From positions 434,001 through 498,000 of the forward strand of contig NZ_JADG01000003.1 in assembly GCF_000518265.1 (NCBI RefSeq): a DNA stretch of 64,000 nucleotides, read 5' to 3'. Every line of letters starts with the position of its first letter. The first letter of the stretch is position 1. Origin of the DNA: Actinomadura oligospora ATCC 43269 (GTDB lineage Bacteria > Actinomycetota > Actinomycetes > Streptosporangiales > Streptosporangiaceae). Shown in pieces: positions 22,001 through 32,339 of the stretch. The notes below the pieces were generated by a model. It ran no database searches, was not told the DNA's origin, and was given only the letters and a program-made list of their open reading frames with translations. Position numbers and translations under genes: made by a program.

Positions 22001-25000
22001 CCGAGCCCGGACGGCTCACCGGTCTCCTCCCACGCCGGACGCTGATCCTCGGCGGCGAGGCCGCCCCGCCCGAGTGGGTGCGCGGCGTGGTCGAGACGGC
22101 GGACGACCTGACCCTCGCCAACCACTACGGCCCCACCGAGACGACCATCGGCGTCGCGACCGCCGTCCTCACCGACCCGGCGGACGGCGTCCCGATCGGA
22201 CGTCCGCTGCCCAACGCGCGCCTGTACGTCCTGGACGCGCACCTCGCGCCCGTGCCGATCGGCGCGGCGGGCGAGCTGTTCATCGGGGGAGCCGGGGTCG
22301 CGCGCGGCTACGCGGGCCGCCCCGACCTGACCGCCGACCGGTTCGTCGCCGACCCCTTCGCCGCGGGCGGCGCCCGGATGTACCGCAGCGGCGACCGCGT
22401 CCGCCTCCGCCCGGACGGACGGCTCGACTTCCTCGGCCGCGCCGACGACCAGCTGAAGGTGCGCGGCTTCCGGATCGAACCCGGCGAGATCGAAGCGGCG
22501 CTCCGCGCCCACCCGCGGATCGCGGCGGCGGTCGTGTCCGCGCGCGGCGAGGCCGACGCCCGCGGCCTGGTCGCCCACCTCGTCCCGGCCGACCCGGCGC
22601 TCGGCGTCCCCACGCCCGCCGAGCTGCGCGAGGCCCTCACGCGGACGCTCCCGGACGCGCTGGTCCCGGCAGTCTTCGTCGAGCTGGCCGCGCTGCCGAT
22701 GCTCCCCAACGGCAAGGTCGACCGGGCCGCGCTGCCCGAGCCCGACGGCGTCCGCCCCGACCTCGCCGGAGCGTTCAGCGGCCCCCGCACCCCGGCCGAG
22801 GAACTGCTCGCCGGGATCTGGGCCCGCGTCCTCGACCTGGATCGGGTCGGCGCCGAGGACGACTTCTTCGAACTCGGCGGCCACTCCCTGCTCGCCACCC
22901 GCGTCGTGTCGCGGATCCGCGCCGAGGCGGGCGTGGAGGTGCCGCTGGCCCTGCTGTTCGAACGTCCGACCGTCCGGGCGCTCGCCGCCGCGATGGAGGA
23001 ACTCGCCCCGGCGCTCGCCGCGCCCCCCATCACTCCCGTCGACCGGGACGGCGGCCCGCTGCCGCCCTCGTTCGGGCAGCAGCGGCTCTGGTTCCTGGAC
23101 CGCCTCGACCCCGGCTCACCCGAGTACAACATCCCCGTCGCCGTCCGCCTCACCGGCGACGTCGACCTCACCGCGCTCGGCGCGGCCTTCGACGCCCTCC
23201 TGGAACGCCACGAGGTGCTGCGAACCCGCCTGGTCGAGGTGAACGGCGACGCCCGGCAGGTCATCGACCCGCCGCCCGCCGCCGGACTGCCCCTGACCGA
23301 CCTCACCGGCGACCCCGACCCGTCCGGCCGCGCCGAGGACCTGCTGCGCGCCGACGCCGACGCGCCCTTCGACCTGGCCACCGGGCCCCTCGTGCGCGGA
23401 CGCGTCCTGCGCCTCGCCCCGGGCGACCACCTGCTGAGCCTCTGCCTCCACCACGTCGTCTCGGACGAGTGGTCCGCGAGGATCCTCCGCCGCGAACTCG
23501 CGACGCTCTACGACGCGTTCCGCCGGGGCGAGCCGTCGCCGCTCGCGCCGCTGCCGATCCAGTACGCCGACTACGCCGCCTGGCAGCGGACGCACCTCCA
23601 GGGCGAGGTCCTGGACGGCCAGCTCGCGTTCTGGCGGAACCGCCTCGCGGACGTCCGTCCCCTGGACCTCCCGGCCGACCGGCCCCGCCCGGCCGTCCGC
23701 ACCGGCGCGGGCGCGGCCCTCGGCTTCGACGTTCCCGCCGCGACCGCCGACGCCCTGCGCGACCTGTCCGCCCGGACCGGGGCGACCCTGTACATGACCG
23801 TCCTGGCCGCGTTCACCGCCCTGCTCGCCCGCCACGCCGGGCAGGACGACGTCACGGTCGGCACCCCGGTCGCCGGACGTGGCCGTGGCGAGACCGAGGA
23901 CCTGATCGGCTTCTTCGTCAACACCCTGGTCATGCGCGCCGACCTGTCCGGCGACCCGACGTTCGCCGAACTCGTCACCCGCGTCCGGGCCGTCGCGCTG
24001 GACGCGCTCGCCCACCAGGACGTCCCGTTCGAGCGGCTGGTGGACGAGCTGCGCCCCGAACGCCACCGCTCCCGCCACCCGCTGTTCCAGGTCATGTTCG
24101 ACTTCGCCCGCGCCGACGGCGTCGACCAGCCCGACTCTGGCTCGGGGCTCGCCGAGACGATCGACCCGCCGCACACGACCGCCAAGTTCGACATGGAGTT
24201 CGCGGTCGCCGACCTCGGCGCCACGGGCCTCGCCGGATCGGTCGAGTACAGCACCGAGCTGTTCGACGAGCCGACCGCCGCCCGCATGGCCGCCCACTTC
24301 ACCGCCCTCCTGGACGCCGTCGCAGCCGACCCCGACCGCAGGCTCTCCACGATCGTCCTGCCGGGCGGGAACGAGCCCGCCGCCGACGCGCGCGAACTCG
24401 TCCTGGACGCCGGGCTGCGTCCCGTCCCGCCCGGCGTCGTCGGCGACCTGTTCATGCGGGCGGCCGAGACCGCGCAGTGGGAGTACGACCGCCCGGACGA
24501 CGTCGCCGGACGTTTCGTCCCCGACCCGTTCACAGCGGACGGCACGCGCCTGTGCCGCACCGGCGACCGCGCCCGGATCCGTCCCGACGGCCGCATCGAG
24601 ATCATCGCGCGGACCGCAGGGGGAGCGGCCGACGCCTCAGAGGACGGCCCCGACGGCCGCGTCCTCGTCGCCTACGCCGTCCCCGCCGATCAGGCGGCGG
24701 GCCTGCCGCCCGAGGACGAACTCCGCGCGCACCTGCGGACCGTCCTGCCGCGCCAGCTCGTCCCGGCGGCCGTGGTCGAACTGTCCGCGCTGCCCCTCAC
24801 CCCGAACGGCAAGATCGACCGGGCCGCGCTGCCCGCACCCGGCCGCGCGTCCGGCGCCGACGCCCCGCGCACCCCGACCGAGGAGATCCTCGCCGGGATC
24901 TGGTCCGCCGTCCTCGGCACGGACCGGATCGGCGTCCAAGACGACTTCTTCGCGCTCGGCGGCCACTCGCTGCTCGCGACCCGGATCATGGCGCGCGTCC

Positions 25001-28000
25001 GCTCCGCCTTCGGCGCGGAGATCCCGCTCGCCGCGCTCTTCGAGCACCCGACCGTCGCCGGGCTCGCTCGCCTCGTGGACGCCGCCGCCCACGACGCGGC
25101 GGTCCCGCCCGTCGCCCCCGCCGACCGGGATCGTTCGCTGCCGCTCTCCTTCGGCCAGCAGCGGCTCTGGTTCCTTGACCGCCTCGACCCCGACTCCACC
25201 GAGTACAACGTGCCGCTGGCGCTGCGGCTGCGCGGCGACCTCAACGTCACGGCCCTCGGCGCGGCCGTGGACACGCTGGTCGCCCGGCACGAATCCCTGC
25301 GCACCCGGCTCGTCGCGGGCCCGGACGGCGTCCCAGCGCAGGTCGTCGACCCACCCCGCCAGGCCGTCCTCGCCGTCCTGGACGTCCCGGACGAGGCCCA
25401 AGCCCGAGCCTCCGCCGAAGCCCACGCCCGCACCCGGATCGACCTCGCCGAAGGCCCCCTGTTCCGCGCCCGCCTCCTGCGGATCGCCCCCGACGACCAC
25501 GTCCTCGACCTCGTCGTCCACCACGCCGTCTCCGACGAATGGTCGGTCGCCATCCTCCAGCGCGAACTGTGGACGCTGTACCGGGCCTTCGCGGCGGACG
25601 AACCGTCACCGCTCGCGCCGTTGCCCGTCCAGTACGCCGACTTCGCGGTCTGGCAGCGCGAACGCCTGACCGGCGAGGCACTCGACGGTCAGCTCGCCTA
25701 CTGGCGCGACCGCCTCGCCGGGGCCCCCGCCCTCGAACTGCCGACCGACCACCGCCGTCCGGCCGTCCGGTCCGCGGACGGCGGCGTCGTGGAGTTCGAG
25801 ATCGGCGCGGACGTCGCCGCGGGCCTGCGCGACGTCGCCCGCGAGTCCGGCGCGACGATGTTCATGACGCTCCTCGCCGCGTTCGCCTCCCTCCTCGGCC
25901 GGTACGCGGGCCAGGACGACGTGGTCGTCGGAACACCCGTCGCCAACCGGGACCGCGCCGAGACCGAGGACGTCGTCGGCTTCTTCCTCAACACCCTCGC
26001 CCTCCGCGCCGACCTGTCCGGCGACCCGGCCTTCGGCGAACTCGTCGGACGCGTCCGCCGGACGGCCCTCGCCGCCTACGCCCACCAGGACCTCCCGTTC
26101 GAGCGCCTGGTCGAGGAGCTGCGCCCGGAACGCGACCGCTCCCGCCACCCCCTGTTCCAGGTCCTCGTCGACTACGCCGCCGCCGACCCGGCCGCCTCCG
26201 ACTCCGACGAGACCGTCAGCGGCCTGACCGCGACGACGCTGGAGAGCGGCGGCGTCCAGGCCAAGTTCGACCTGCGCCTCATCGTCGCGGACGAGGGCGA
26301 CCGGCTCGCCGTCGCCCTCGAATACAGCGCCGACCTGTTCGAACACAACACCGCCGCCCGGATGGCGGGCCACCTGTCCACGCTGCTCACAGCCGTGGCG
26401 GCGGACCCGTCCGCCCACCTCTCGGAACTGTCACCACTCAGCGCTTCCGAACGCCACCAACTGCTCGCGCAGGCCAACGACACGACCCGTCCGCTACCTG
26501 CAGCTCGCAGCACCCACGAACTCTTCGAGGACGCCCCGACCGACGCCCCCGCCGTCGTCCACGGCTCGACCACGCTCACCTTCGGCGAACTCCGCACACG
26601 CGCGAACCGCCTGGCGAACCACCTCCGCACTCTCGGCGTCGGCCCCGAAACCATGGTCGGCGTCTGCCTGCCGCACAGCGCCGACCTGGTGGTCGCTTTG
26701 CTCGCGGTATGGAAGGCGGGCGGCGCGTACCTGCCGCTCGACCCGGAGCACCCGGCCGAACGCCTCGGCCTCATGCTCACCGACAGCCGGGCCCGCCTGC
26801 TCATCACCGACACCACCACAGCGGACGACCTGCCCATCGGACGCGTCCCGCACCTCGTCCTGGACGACCCGGCGACGACCATCGCCCTCACGACATCGTC
26901 GCCGGACACCCCGACGACGCCCACGGCACACCCCGACCAGCTCGCCTACGTCATCTACACCTCGGGTTCGACCGGCCGTCCCAAGGGCGTCCAGGTCACC
27001 CACCGCGGCCTCCTCAACTACCTGACCTGGGCCGTCGGGGCCTACGGCCCAGCCCTGGGAAGCCCCCTGCACTCCTCCCCGGCGTTCGACCTGACCGTCA
27101 CGAGCCTGTTCGTCCCCCTGGCCGCCGGAGCCCCGGCCACCATCGCGAACGCCCAGGACACCGGCATCGACGCGCTGGCCGACGTCCTCCGCGAGACCGG
27201 CGAATTCGGCCTGGTGAAGCTCACCCCCGGACACCTGTCCCTCCTCCTCGGCCTCCTCCCGCCCGAGAGAATCGCGACCGCCGCCCGACGCCTGGTCGTC
27301 GGCGGCGAGGCCCTCCCGGCCGCGACCGTCACCGAATGGCTGGAGCACGCGCCGGACGCCGTGATCGTGAACGAGTACGGCCCGACCGAGACCGTCGTCG
27401 GCTGCGTCGTCCAGGAGCTCCGCGCGGGCGACGACCCAGGAGACCCGGTCCCGATCGGCACCCCGATCGCCAACACCCGCGTCTACGTCGTGGACCGCAG
27501 CCTCAACCCCGTCCCGGTCGGCGTCCCAGGCGAACTACTCGTCGCCGGTGCCGGAGTCGCGCGCGGCTACGACAACCACCCCGACCTGACCGCCGAACGC
27601 TTCGTCCCCGACCCCTTCACCGCCGACGGCTCCCGCCTCTACCGCACAGGCGACCGCGTCCGCTGGCTCGCGTCCGGCCGCCTCGAGTTCCTCGGACGCG
27701 TCGACGACCAGGTCAAGGTCCGCGGCTACCGCATAGAACCCGCCGAAGTCGAGGCCGCCCTACTGGCCCTTCCCTCCATCGAGGCCGCCGCCGTGACCGT
27801 CCGCGGCGAACGCCTGATCGGCTACGTCGTCGGCACCCTGGACGCCAATACGCGGGCCGCCCTACAGCGCACGCTGCCCGACCACCTCGTCCCGTCCGTC
27901 CTGGTCGAACTGGATGACCTGCCCCTGACCCCGAACGGCAAGCTAGACCGCGCCGCCCTACCCGAACCCGCCCACCGCGACCTTCCGTCCGCCCCGACCG

Positions 28001-29052
28001 CGCCACGCACCCCCGACGAGGAACTGGTCGCACAAGTCTTCGCAGAGACCCTCGGCATCGAGCAGGTCGGCGCCCACGACGGCTTCTTCGAACTCGGCGG
28101 ACACTCCCTCCTCGTAGCCCGAGCCGTCGCACTCCTCCAAACACGCGGCCGCGAACTGGGCGTGGACGAGTTCTTCGACCGCCCGACCGTAGCCGCAGTA
28201 GCCGCCCGCATGCGGCACACGTCCACCACCCCCACCTCCGTGGTCGAACTACGCGGCGGCGACACGAACTCACCCGCGATCTTCTGCGTCCACGCGAGCC
28301 TCGGCAGCGTCACCGAATTCGCCGAACTAGCCCGTTCCGTAGGCGAAGGCCACCGCTTCCTCGGCCTACAAGCCCGCGGCCTCGTCGACGATCGGGCCCC
28401 CCTGGAGACCATCGAGGAGATGGCAGCCGCCTACCTCGCCGACGCCCGAGCCGTCCAGCCGACCGGCCCCTACGTGTTCGCCGCCTGGTCGATGGGCTGC
28501 TACGTCGCCTTCGAAATGGCCCGCCAGGCCACCGCCGCGGGCCTGGACGTAGCGGGCGTCTTCATGGCCGGCCCGCCGAACCACGAGCCCGGACGCTCCG
28601 GACGCCGCCCGATCGACCGCGCGACCCGCCGCTTGCTGGACCAACTCGACCGAACCATCCACGCCGAACCCGGCACACCCCTCACGCCGTCCGCCGAAGC
28701 CCGCCTCCTGGACGCCTGGGACGCCGACGAACGCACCCTCGCTGCCCTCCGCACAGGTGACAAACAAGCCCTCCGCACCGGCCGCATCGGCCTCCTCAAC
28801 CACCACGCCGCCCAGCACTACCGCGACACCGTCCTGCCACGTCCCAGCTACGAAGGCCGGGTCGTCCTGTTCCTCCCAGACAACGACCCCGACCCCCTCA
28901 ACACCGAAGTCCTAGCCCAATGGCTCCCCGCCTTGGCTCGCGAACCCGAAATCCTCCGCGTCCCAGGCGAGCACAAATCCATAATCCGCACCCCCGGAGC
29001 CACCGCGATCGGCGCCCACCTAACCACCGAACTAACCCACCTGAAGCAGTAG
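6835..29052 (+). CDS. NRPS, seven modules with terminal thioesterase (7,405 aa)
   Basis: This terminal assembly-line protein starts at a GTG that overlaps the previous stop. Approximate residues: TubC-type N-terminal docking domain 1-58; C 78-519, A 535-1029, T 1040-1109; C 1131-1576, A 1589-2079, T to 2166; C 2186-2637, A 2654-3142, T to 3230; C 3252-3702, A 3719-4216, T to 4307; C 4327-4786, A 4802-5296, T to 5386; C 5406-5839, remnant A 5843-6002, T 6010-6080; C 6101-6540, A 6559-7037, T 7056-7126; thioesterase 7134-7405. Pocket residues read by eye: DFTKVGHVGK (Asp), DAWTIAAVCK (Phe), DMTKVGEVGK (Asn-like), DVGDIGVIDK (basic, uncertain), DLTKIGHIGK (Asp), none, DLTKVGEVGK (Asn). All C domains carry HHxxxD followed by E or D rather than G. 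The thioesterase nucleophile sits in AWSMG and the likely catalytic histidine in GEH near the end. No E domains are seen. Confidence 0.97.
10954..11168 (+). repeat. Second copy of the 215-bp C-domain block
   Basis: Partner of 4286-4500, at a distance of 6,668 bp. It encodes the region containing [20 protein letters not shown] of the C domain. Recombination between the copies would delete or duplicate one module pair and swap the intergenic junction. Confidence 0.85.
24361..24840 (+). other. Remnant adenylation domain (about 160 aa) in the eighth visible module
   Basis: Between a normal C domain (HHVVSDEWS) and a normal T domain (ALGGHSLLA) the adenylation domain is about 160 residues instead of about 480-495. 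Motifs A1 to A5, including the nucleotide loop [10 protein letters not shown] and the YGPTE motif, are missing. Recognisable pieces are the [11 protein letters not shown] stretch before A6, LCRTGD (A7), and the A10 motif NGKIDR with its lysine near 24811. The A8 hinge ([17 protein letters not shown] in the other modules) is replaced by an unrelated Ala/Gly/Asp-rich stretch. The frame is open throughout, so this is a maintained in-frame deletion or remodelling and not a frameshift. It cannot bind ATP by itself, so the module must be skipped, loaded in trans, or completed by a partner. Confidence 0.93.
28235..29052 (+). other. C-terminal type I thioesterase domain
   Basis: This alpha/beta hydrolase domain releases or cyclises the finished peptide. 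It begins around [20 protein letters not shown] and has the nucleophile elbow AWSMG (first glycine replaced by alanine) in [16 protein letters not shown] late GEH plausibly holds the catalytic histidine. It follows the last T domain directly and the gene ends 818 bp later, as expected for a terminal NRPS gene. Confidence 0.92.
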
Positions 29053-30069
29053 CGCCACCTGAAGGACGTCAACGAGACCGAGGCGCTGTCGCGCCTGGGC
29101 GCCCTCCCGGACACGCTGCGCCCCCGCACGCTGAGAGAGGCATGGAACGCCTACTACTCCTTCGAAGATGGCTACCCGCAGTTCGCATTCGCGCTGAACC
29201 TTGGAGCCTGGACGGTGCTGTACGAGCCCGACGGGTGTCAAGGCTCGCTGCCCGAGCCGCTGAAGCTGCTGTCGCGGGGCCCAGGCCGTCGCGGTCCAGC
29301 GGAACGAATACGCCGACCACGACTTCCGCCACGCGATCGACGGCACACTCGTCACCGGGTTCGAACCCACCTGACCCCAGCGGCGCTGGGGCAGCGAGCC
29401 CGACCGACTCCTCGGGAAGATGCGCGCAGCAGGCCTTGACCCCGAGGCCGACGACGACGATTACCTCGTCCGCCCCTACATCCCGGCCTTCCTGTTGGCA
29501 GGACTGCTCACCGGCGTCGTCCCGCACCCGAACGCCCTGACCGGAGAAATCCTCTCCGCTCAGATCGAGCCGTGGTTCTGCGCCACTGCGCCCTCGTCGG
29601 CCCATGGCCCAACTGACCCGGCCATGAACGCGGCCCTCGAAGCCGCCCCACCGCATCTGCTCCGCGCGGTCATCGCGGGGGAGACGATGCGTCTAGCCGC
29701 CGTCCTCGACCTGACCGACACCCCGGGGCTAACTGAGGCGATCGCCCCGGCCGAGCGCGGGGAGCCGGTCATCGTTCTCCCAGCTCCGAACTCGGCACGC
29801 ACGTCCGCACCTGGCTGGACCACTCCCGCCGGTCAGCCAGAGCACTCAACGACCGGTCCGCTCACTCCCGGCTGAGCGACCACGAAGACGAAACCGCCGC
29901 CATGCGCGGCTGGTTCGCCGAGGCGCTGAAAGCCGCACTGTGGCCCGACCCGCACGCCGCCGCCCGCGCCGTACTCCACCCGCTCACAGAAGGCCCAACA
30001 GCTTTCCGCGACCCCGCTCAGGAATCCGCCCTCCTGCGCACCCTCCACGACACCCCAAACCCAACCTGA
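29053..30069 (+). pseudogene. Decayed DUF6461-family gene
   Basis: Immediately after the NRPS stop, translation in the same phase gives ALNLGAWTVLYEPDGCQGS. The match shifts frame near 29280 (GGGGCCC run) to NEYADHDFRHAIDGTLVTGF, meets an in-frame TGA near 29372 and continues as WGSEPDRLLGKMRAAGLDPE. Another shift near 29780 leads to HVRTWLDHSRRSARALNDRS and an end near 30069. The segments in order resemble DUF6461 proteins (GxWTVLxEPNG, DGxxxxxFxP, WGSxPDRL), a family of unknown function frequent in actinomycetes. With at least two frameshifts and one stop, and no start codon recognisable at the junction with the NRPS, it is not a functional gene. The family name is from memory of conserved motifs. 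Confidence 0.7.
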
Positions 30070-30243
30070 CCCCCCAGGAAGCTGCCGGTGGTGAAGCGGT
30101 ACGAAGAAGCACCTTCTGCAGCTCACGGCCAACCAGGCCGAGGGCAGACCAGCCTCCGACGAGCCCACCGACGCGGCCGTGTTCCGGGGCGTGGCGAGCG
30201 GGAGTTGATCTTGTCTGCGCGGGTGTTTTGGCAGGTCAGTGGG

Positions 30244-30290
30244 TGGCGCGCCCAGAGGGACTCGAACCCCCGACCGGCAGATTAGAAGTC
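30244..30290 (-). tRNA. 3' half of tRNA-Arg(TCT), probable attachment-site scar
   Basis: Read on the minus strand, the segment gives an anticodon loop CTTCTAA (anticodon TCT), the 3' anticodon stem, a T arm with loop TTCGAGT closed by GGGGG and CCCTC, the 3' acceptor strand, discriminator G and an encoded CCA. The D arm and 5' acceptor strand are absent upstream, so this is not a functional tRNA. Tyrosine recombinases of integrative elements commonly use exactly this anticodon-loop-to-CCA block as the att core. It therefore most likely marks one end of an integrated or decayed element. No integrase was found in the window. Confidence 0.8.
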
Positions 30291-30403
30291 ACCGCCGCCG
30301 CTCCCGTGGTGGCTGTGGCCGTGCCGCAACGTGTTGCCCTGTCCAGCGTTGCCCCGTTTTGTGTACCGCCCCGTGGCGCCTGTCACCACGCCGTACCAAA
30401 ACC

Positions 30404-30520
30404 ACCGAGCGACCATCGAGCGACCGTGGCGACCCGGCATGTGCCGCCCACCCCGTCGATGGGGGTTCGTGTCGGCGGGGGATCAATCCCCGCCCACCGT
30501 CGTCCTGTGCCCGACGATGT
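30404..30520 (+). repeat. Dispersed intergenic repeat, copy 1
   Basis: This copy contains a tandem GAGCGACCATC/GAGCGACCGTG followed by GGCGACCCGGCATGTGCCGC, CGATGGGGGTTCGTGTCGG and a GGCGGGG...CCCCGCC hairpin at about 30473-30497. Imperfect relatives are at 33601-33645, 46339-46495 and 54268-54490. No coding function is apparent and I do not recognise the family. Confidence 0.65.
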
Positions 30521-30755
30521 GCTCTTGGGGAGATGCTCCCTGAGCTGCGCGGCCTGGTCGCTCGGACTGGTAGCCCGACTGGTGGTTCAGCAAACCGATC
30601 GTGGCGTGTGGGTAGTGCGGTCGGCTTCCTGGAGATTGGCCGGGTTCGGACACGTTATTGATCTTGCGGGGGTGGTGGTGGTCTCTGAGATTCTGTCCTG
30701 CCGTCGCGCGCTCGTGCCGGTGGCGTCACCGTGCGCGGCCTGCAAGGAGACCTTC

Positions 30756-32093
30756 ATGCGCGTGCGCCGCTTTGGCGTTGTTCTCACTGTCACTTCGGTC
30801 GGTGTGGGTTCGCTGGCATCCGGTACCGCCCTGGCCTCGCCGGCGCGGTCGGGTGTTGCGACGCAGATCGTGGAGACGGCGGTGAGCACCGACCATCTGG
30901 ACTACGACCACCGGCAGGTCACGCTGTCGGGAAGGTTGATGCGGCGGCAGGCGGACGGGACGCTGGCGCCGTTGCCGGAGCACACGGTCCGCGTGTTCGC
31001 GGGTAACTACTCGCGGGACGAGGCGAGCACCGACGCCGACGGCCGCTTCACCGTCACCATGACCGATCCCGGCTACCGGGTGCTGACCGCCTGCAGCGAC
31101 GACGACGACACCTACGCCGAGGGCTGCGCCGACTACCAGTTCACGATCACGCCGCGTCCAACACGGCTCAGCCTGAACCCGCTACCCGCAAGCTCCAAGT
31201 TGGGCAGTTGGGTGACGGTGTCCGGGCATGCCGAGGTGCTGACGTCCGCCGGATGGGAGCCGATTGCCGCTGTGGTCGGCGTGGCAGCGCTGAACTCGCC
31301 CCTCAACAACCTCGTCGCCATGCGGGTCGAGGCCGACGGCGGGTTCTCCGGCAAGATCCAGATTCGGGACGGCGCGAGCTGGGCGGCGACCCTGTACTCC
31401 GACGCGTTGGAGTACGACCAGCCGAACTCCACCTCGCCGACGCCGATCCAGGCCGTCCACCCGACGTCGATCTGGCTCGATGCGCCGCAGAGCCGTCCTG
31501 TTCCGGGACGGTCGTTCAACTTCCGGGTGTTCACCAATGTCCTGCGCTTCCCGAACGCGCAGTACGACCTCGTCATGCCGTTGTCTCTGCCCGACGAGCC
31601 GTTCAAGCTGTACTTCCGTCCCGACTCCGGTGGCCCGGTCCGGTTGATCACCTCCGGCCGGACCGGCCACGACGGTGACGTCTCGATCGCCCACACAGCG
31701 AAGGCGGGCGAACGCGGGACATGGTTCGCGCGGATCGACCCGAGCGGCGACCTGGCCGGCTCGGTGTCCGCCAACCTGCACCTGGACGTCCGGTACGCCA
31801 CGAGGTTGCGGCTGTCCGCCAAACCCGACCCGGTGCGGAAGGGACGCCGACTCACCGCGCGTGGGACGCTGCTCGCGCCCGGCGCCAAGGCCCTCGGCAA
31901 GCGCACGGTGAAGATCTACTTCCAGGCGCGCGGATCGAAGAAGTGGGTCGGCATGGCCACCGTCCACACCGACGCCCACGGCGCCTTCACCCGAACCTTC
32001 ACCGCCAAGCAGGACGGCACCTGGCACGCGGCCTTCGCCGGCGACACCCTCAACCTGCCCGTCAACGCCGCCGACTACATCGACGTCCGCTAA
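30756..32093 (+). CDS. Secreted protein with Ig-like/fibronectin-type beta domains
   Basis: A 445-residue protein of unknown function. I chose the ATG at 30756 because AAGGAGA lies 5 bp upstream and the protein then opens with a signal peptide: a basic start MRVRRFG, a hydrophobic stretch, and a probable cleavage after TALASPA. The frame is open far upstream, but that part has no start signal and crosses the tRNA scar. The mature protein has repeated beta-sandwich-like units: VTLSGRLMRR...TDADGRFTVT near residues 60-115, a second around VTVSGHAEV, and a C-terminal unit with LTARGTLLAPG and HTDAHGAFTRTFTAKQDGTW. Alternating Thr/Val strands and TDAxGxF turns are typical of actinobacterial Ig-like repeat proteins. 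No catalytic motif is seen. It is probably a cell-surface or secreted structural or binding protein. Confidence 0.8.
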   Translation: MRVRRFGVVLTVTSVGVGSLASGTALASPARSGVATQIVETAVSTDHLDYDHRQVTLSGRLMRRQADGTLAPLPEHTVRVFAGNYSRDEASTDADGRFTVTMTDPGYRVLTACSDDDDTYAEGCADYQFTITPRPTRLSLNPLPASSKLGSWVTVSGHAEVLTSAGWEPIAAVVGVAALNSPLNNLVAMRVEADGGFSGKIQIRDGASWAATLYSDALEYDQPNSTSPTPIQAVHPTSIWLDAPQSRPVPGRSFNFRVFTNVLRFPNAQYDLVMPLSLPDEPFKLYFRPDSGGPVRLITSGRTGHDGDVSIAHTAKAGERGTWFARIDPSGDLAGSVSANLHLDVRYATRLRLSAKPDPVRKGRRLTARGTLLAPGAKALGKRTVKIYFQARGSKKWVGMATVHTDAHGAFTRTFTAKQDGTWHAAFAGDTLNLPVNAADYIDVR

Positions 32094-32339
32094 CCCACCC
32101 GCAAGACGCCTGGATGCGCGCCCACGTGCTGGGCAGGCTCGCCAGGGCAGAAAGACGACGCTGGTACCTCCCTTGAGGGCCTCGGCTGCGTGGAGTGCCG
32201 CCTCGTCGAGCCGCCACCAGGCGACAGGGGCGGCGAGGTGGTGCAGGGGCAGCGGCCAGCCGTCGCGGCGAGCGCGACGGCTGGCCGACAATCCGGATGC
32301 CTACGTCTCCGGCGGACATGGAGTGTGCCTGGGCCAGAC

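Noticed and set aside
7531..24605. Very long open frames on the minus strand opposite the NRPS genes
   Set aside because: They are a by-product of high G/C third positions; translations are Arg/Gly/Asp-rich with no domains and lie antisense to clear NRPS motifs.
29346..29366. GGGTTCGAACCCACC resembling a tRNA T-arm
   Set aside because: It falls inside the decayed DUF6461 reading frame, and no acceptor or anticodon arm can be folded around it.
29940..30755. Open frame upstream of the secreted Ig-like protein (would make a 717-residue protein)
   Set aside because: It crosses the tRNA scar and a repeat copy, has arginine/proline-rich out-of-frame character, and a good ribosome site plus signal peptide mark the ATG at 30756.
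32168..32290. Minus-strand frame reading GWPLPLHHLAAPVAWWRL with coding-like bias
   Set aside because: No start, no body and no recognised family; probably another gene remnant, but too short to support as a feature.
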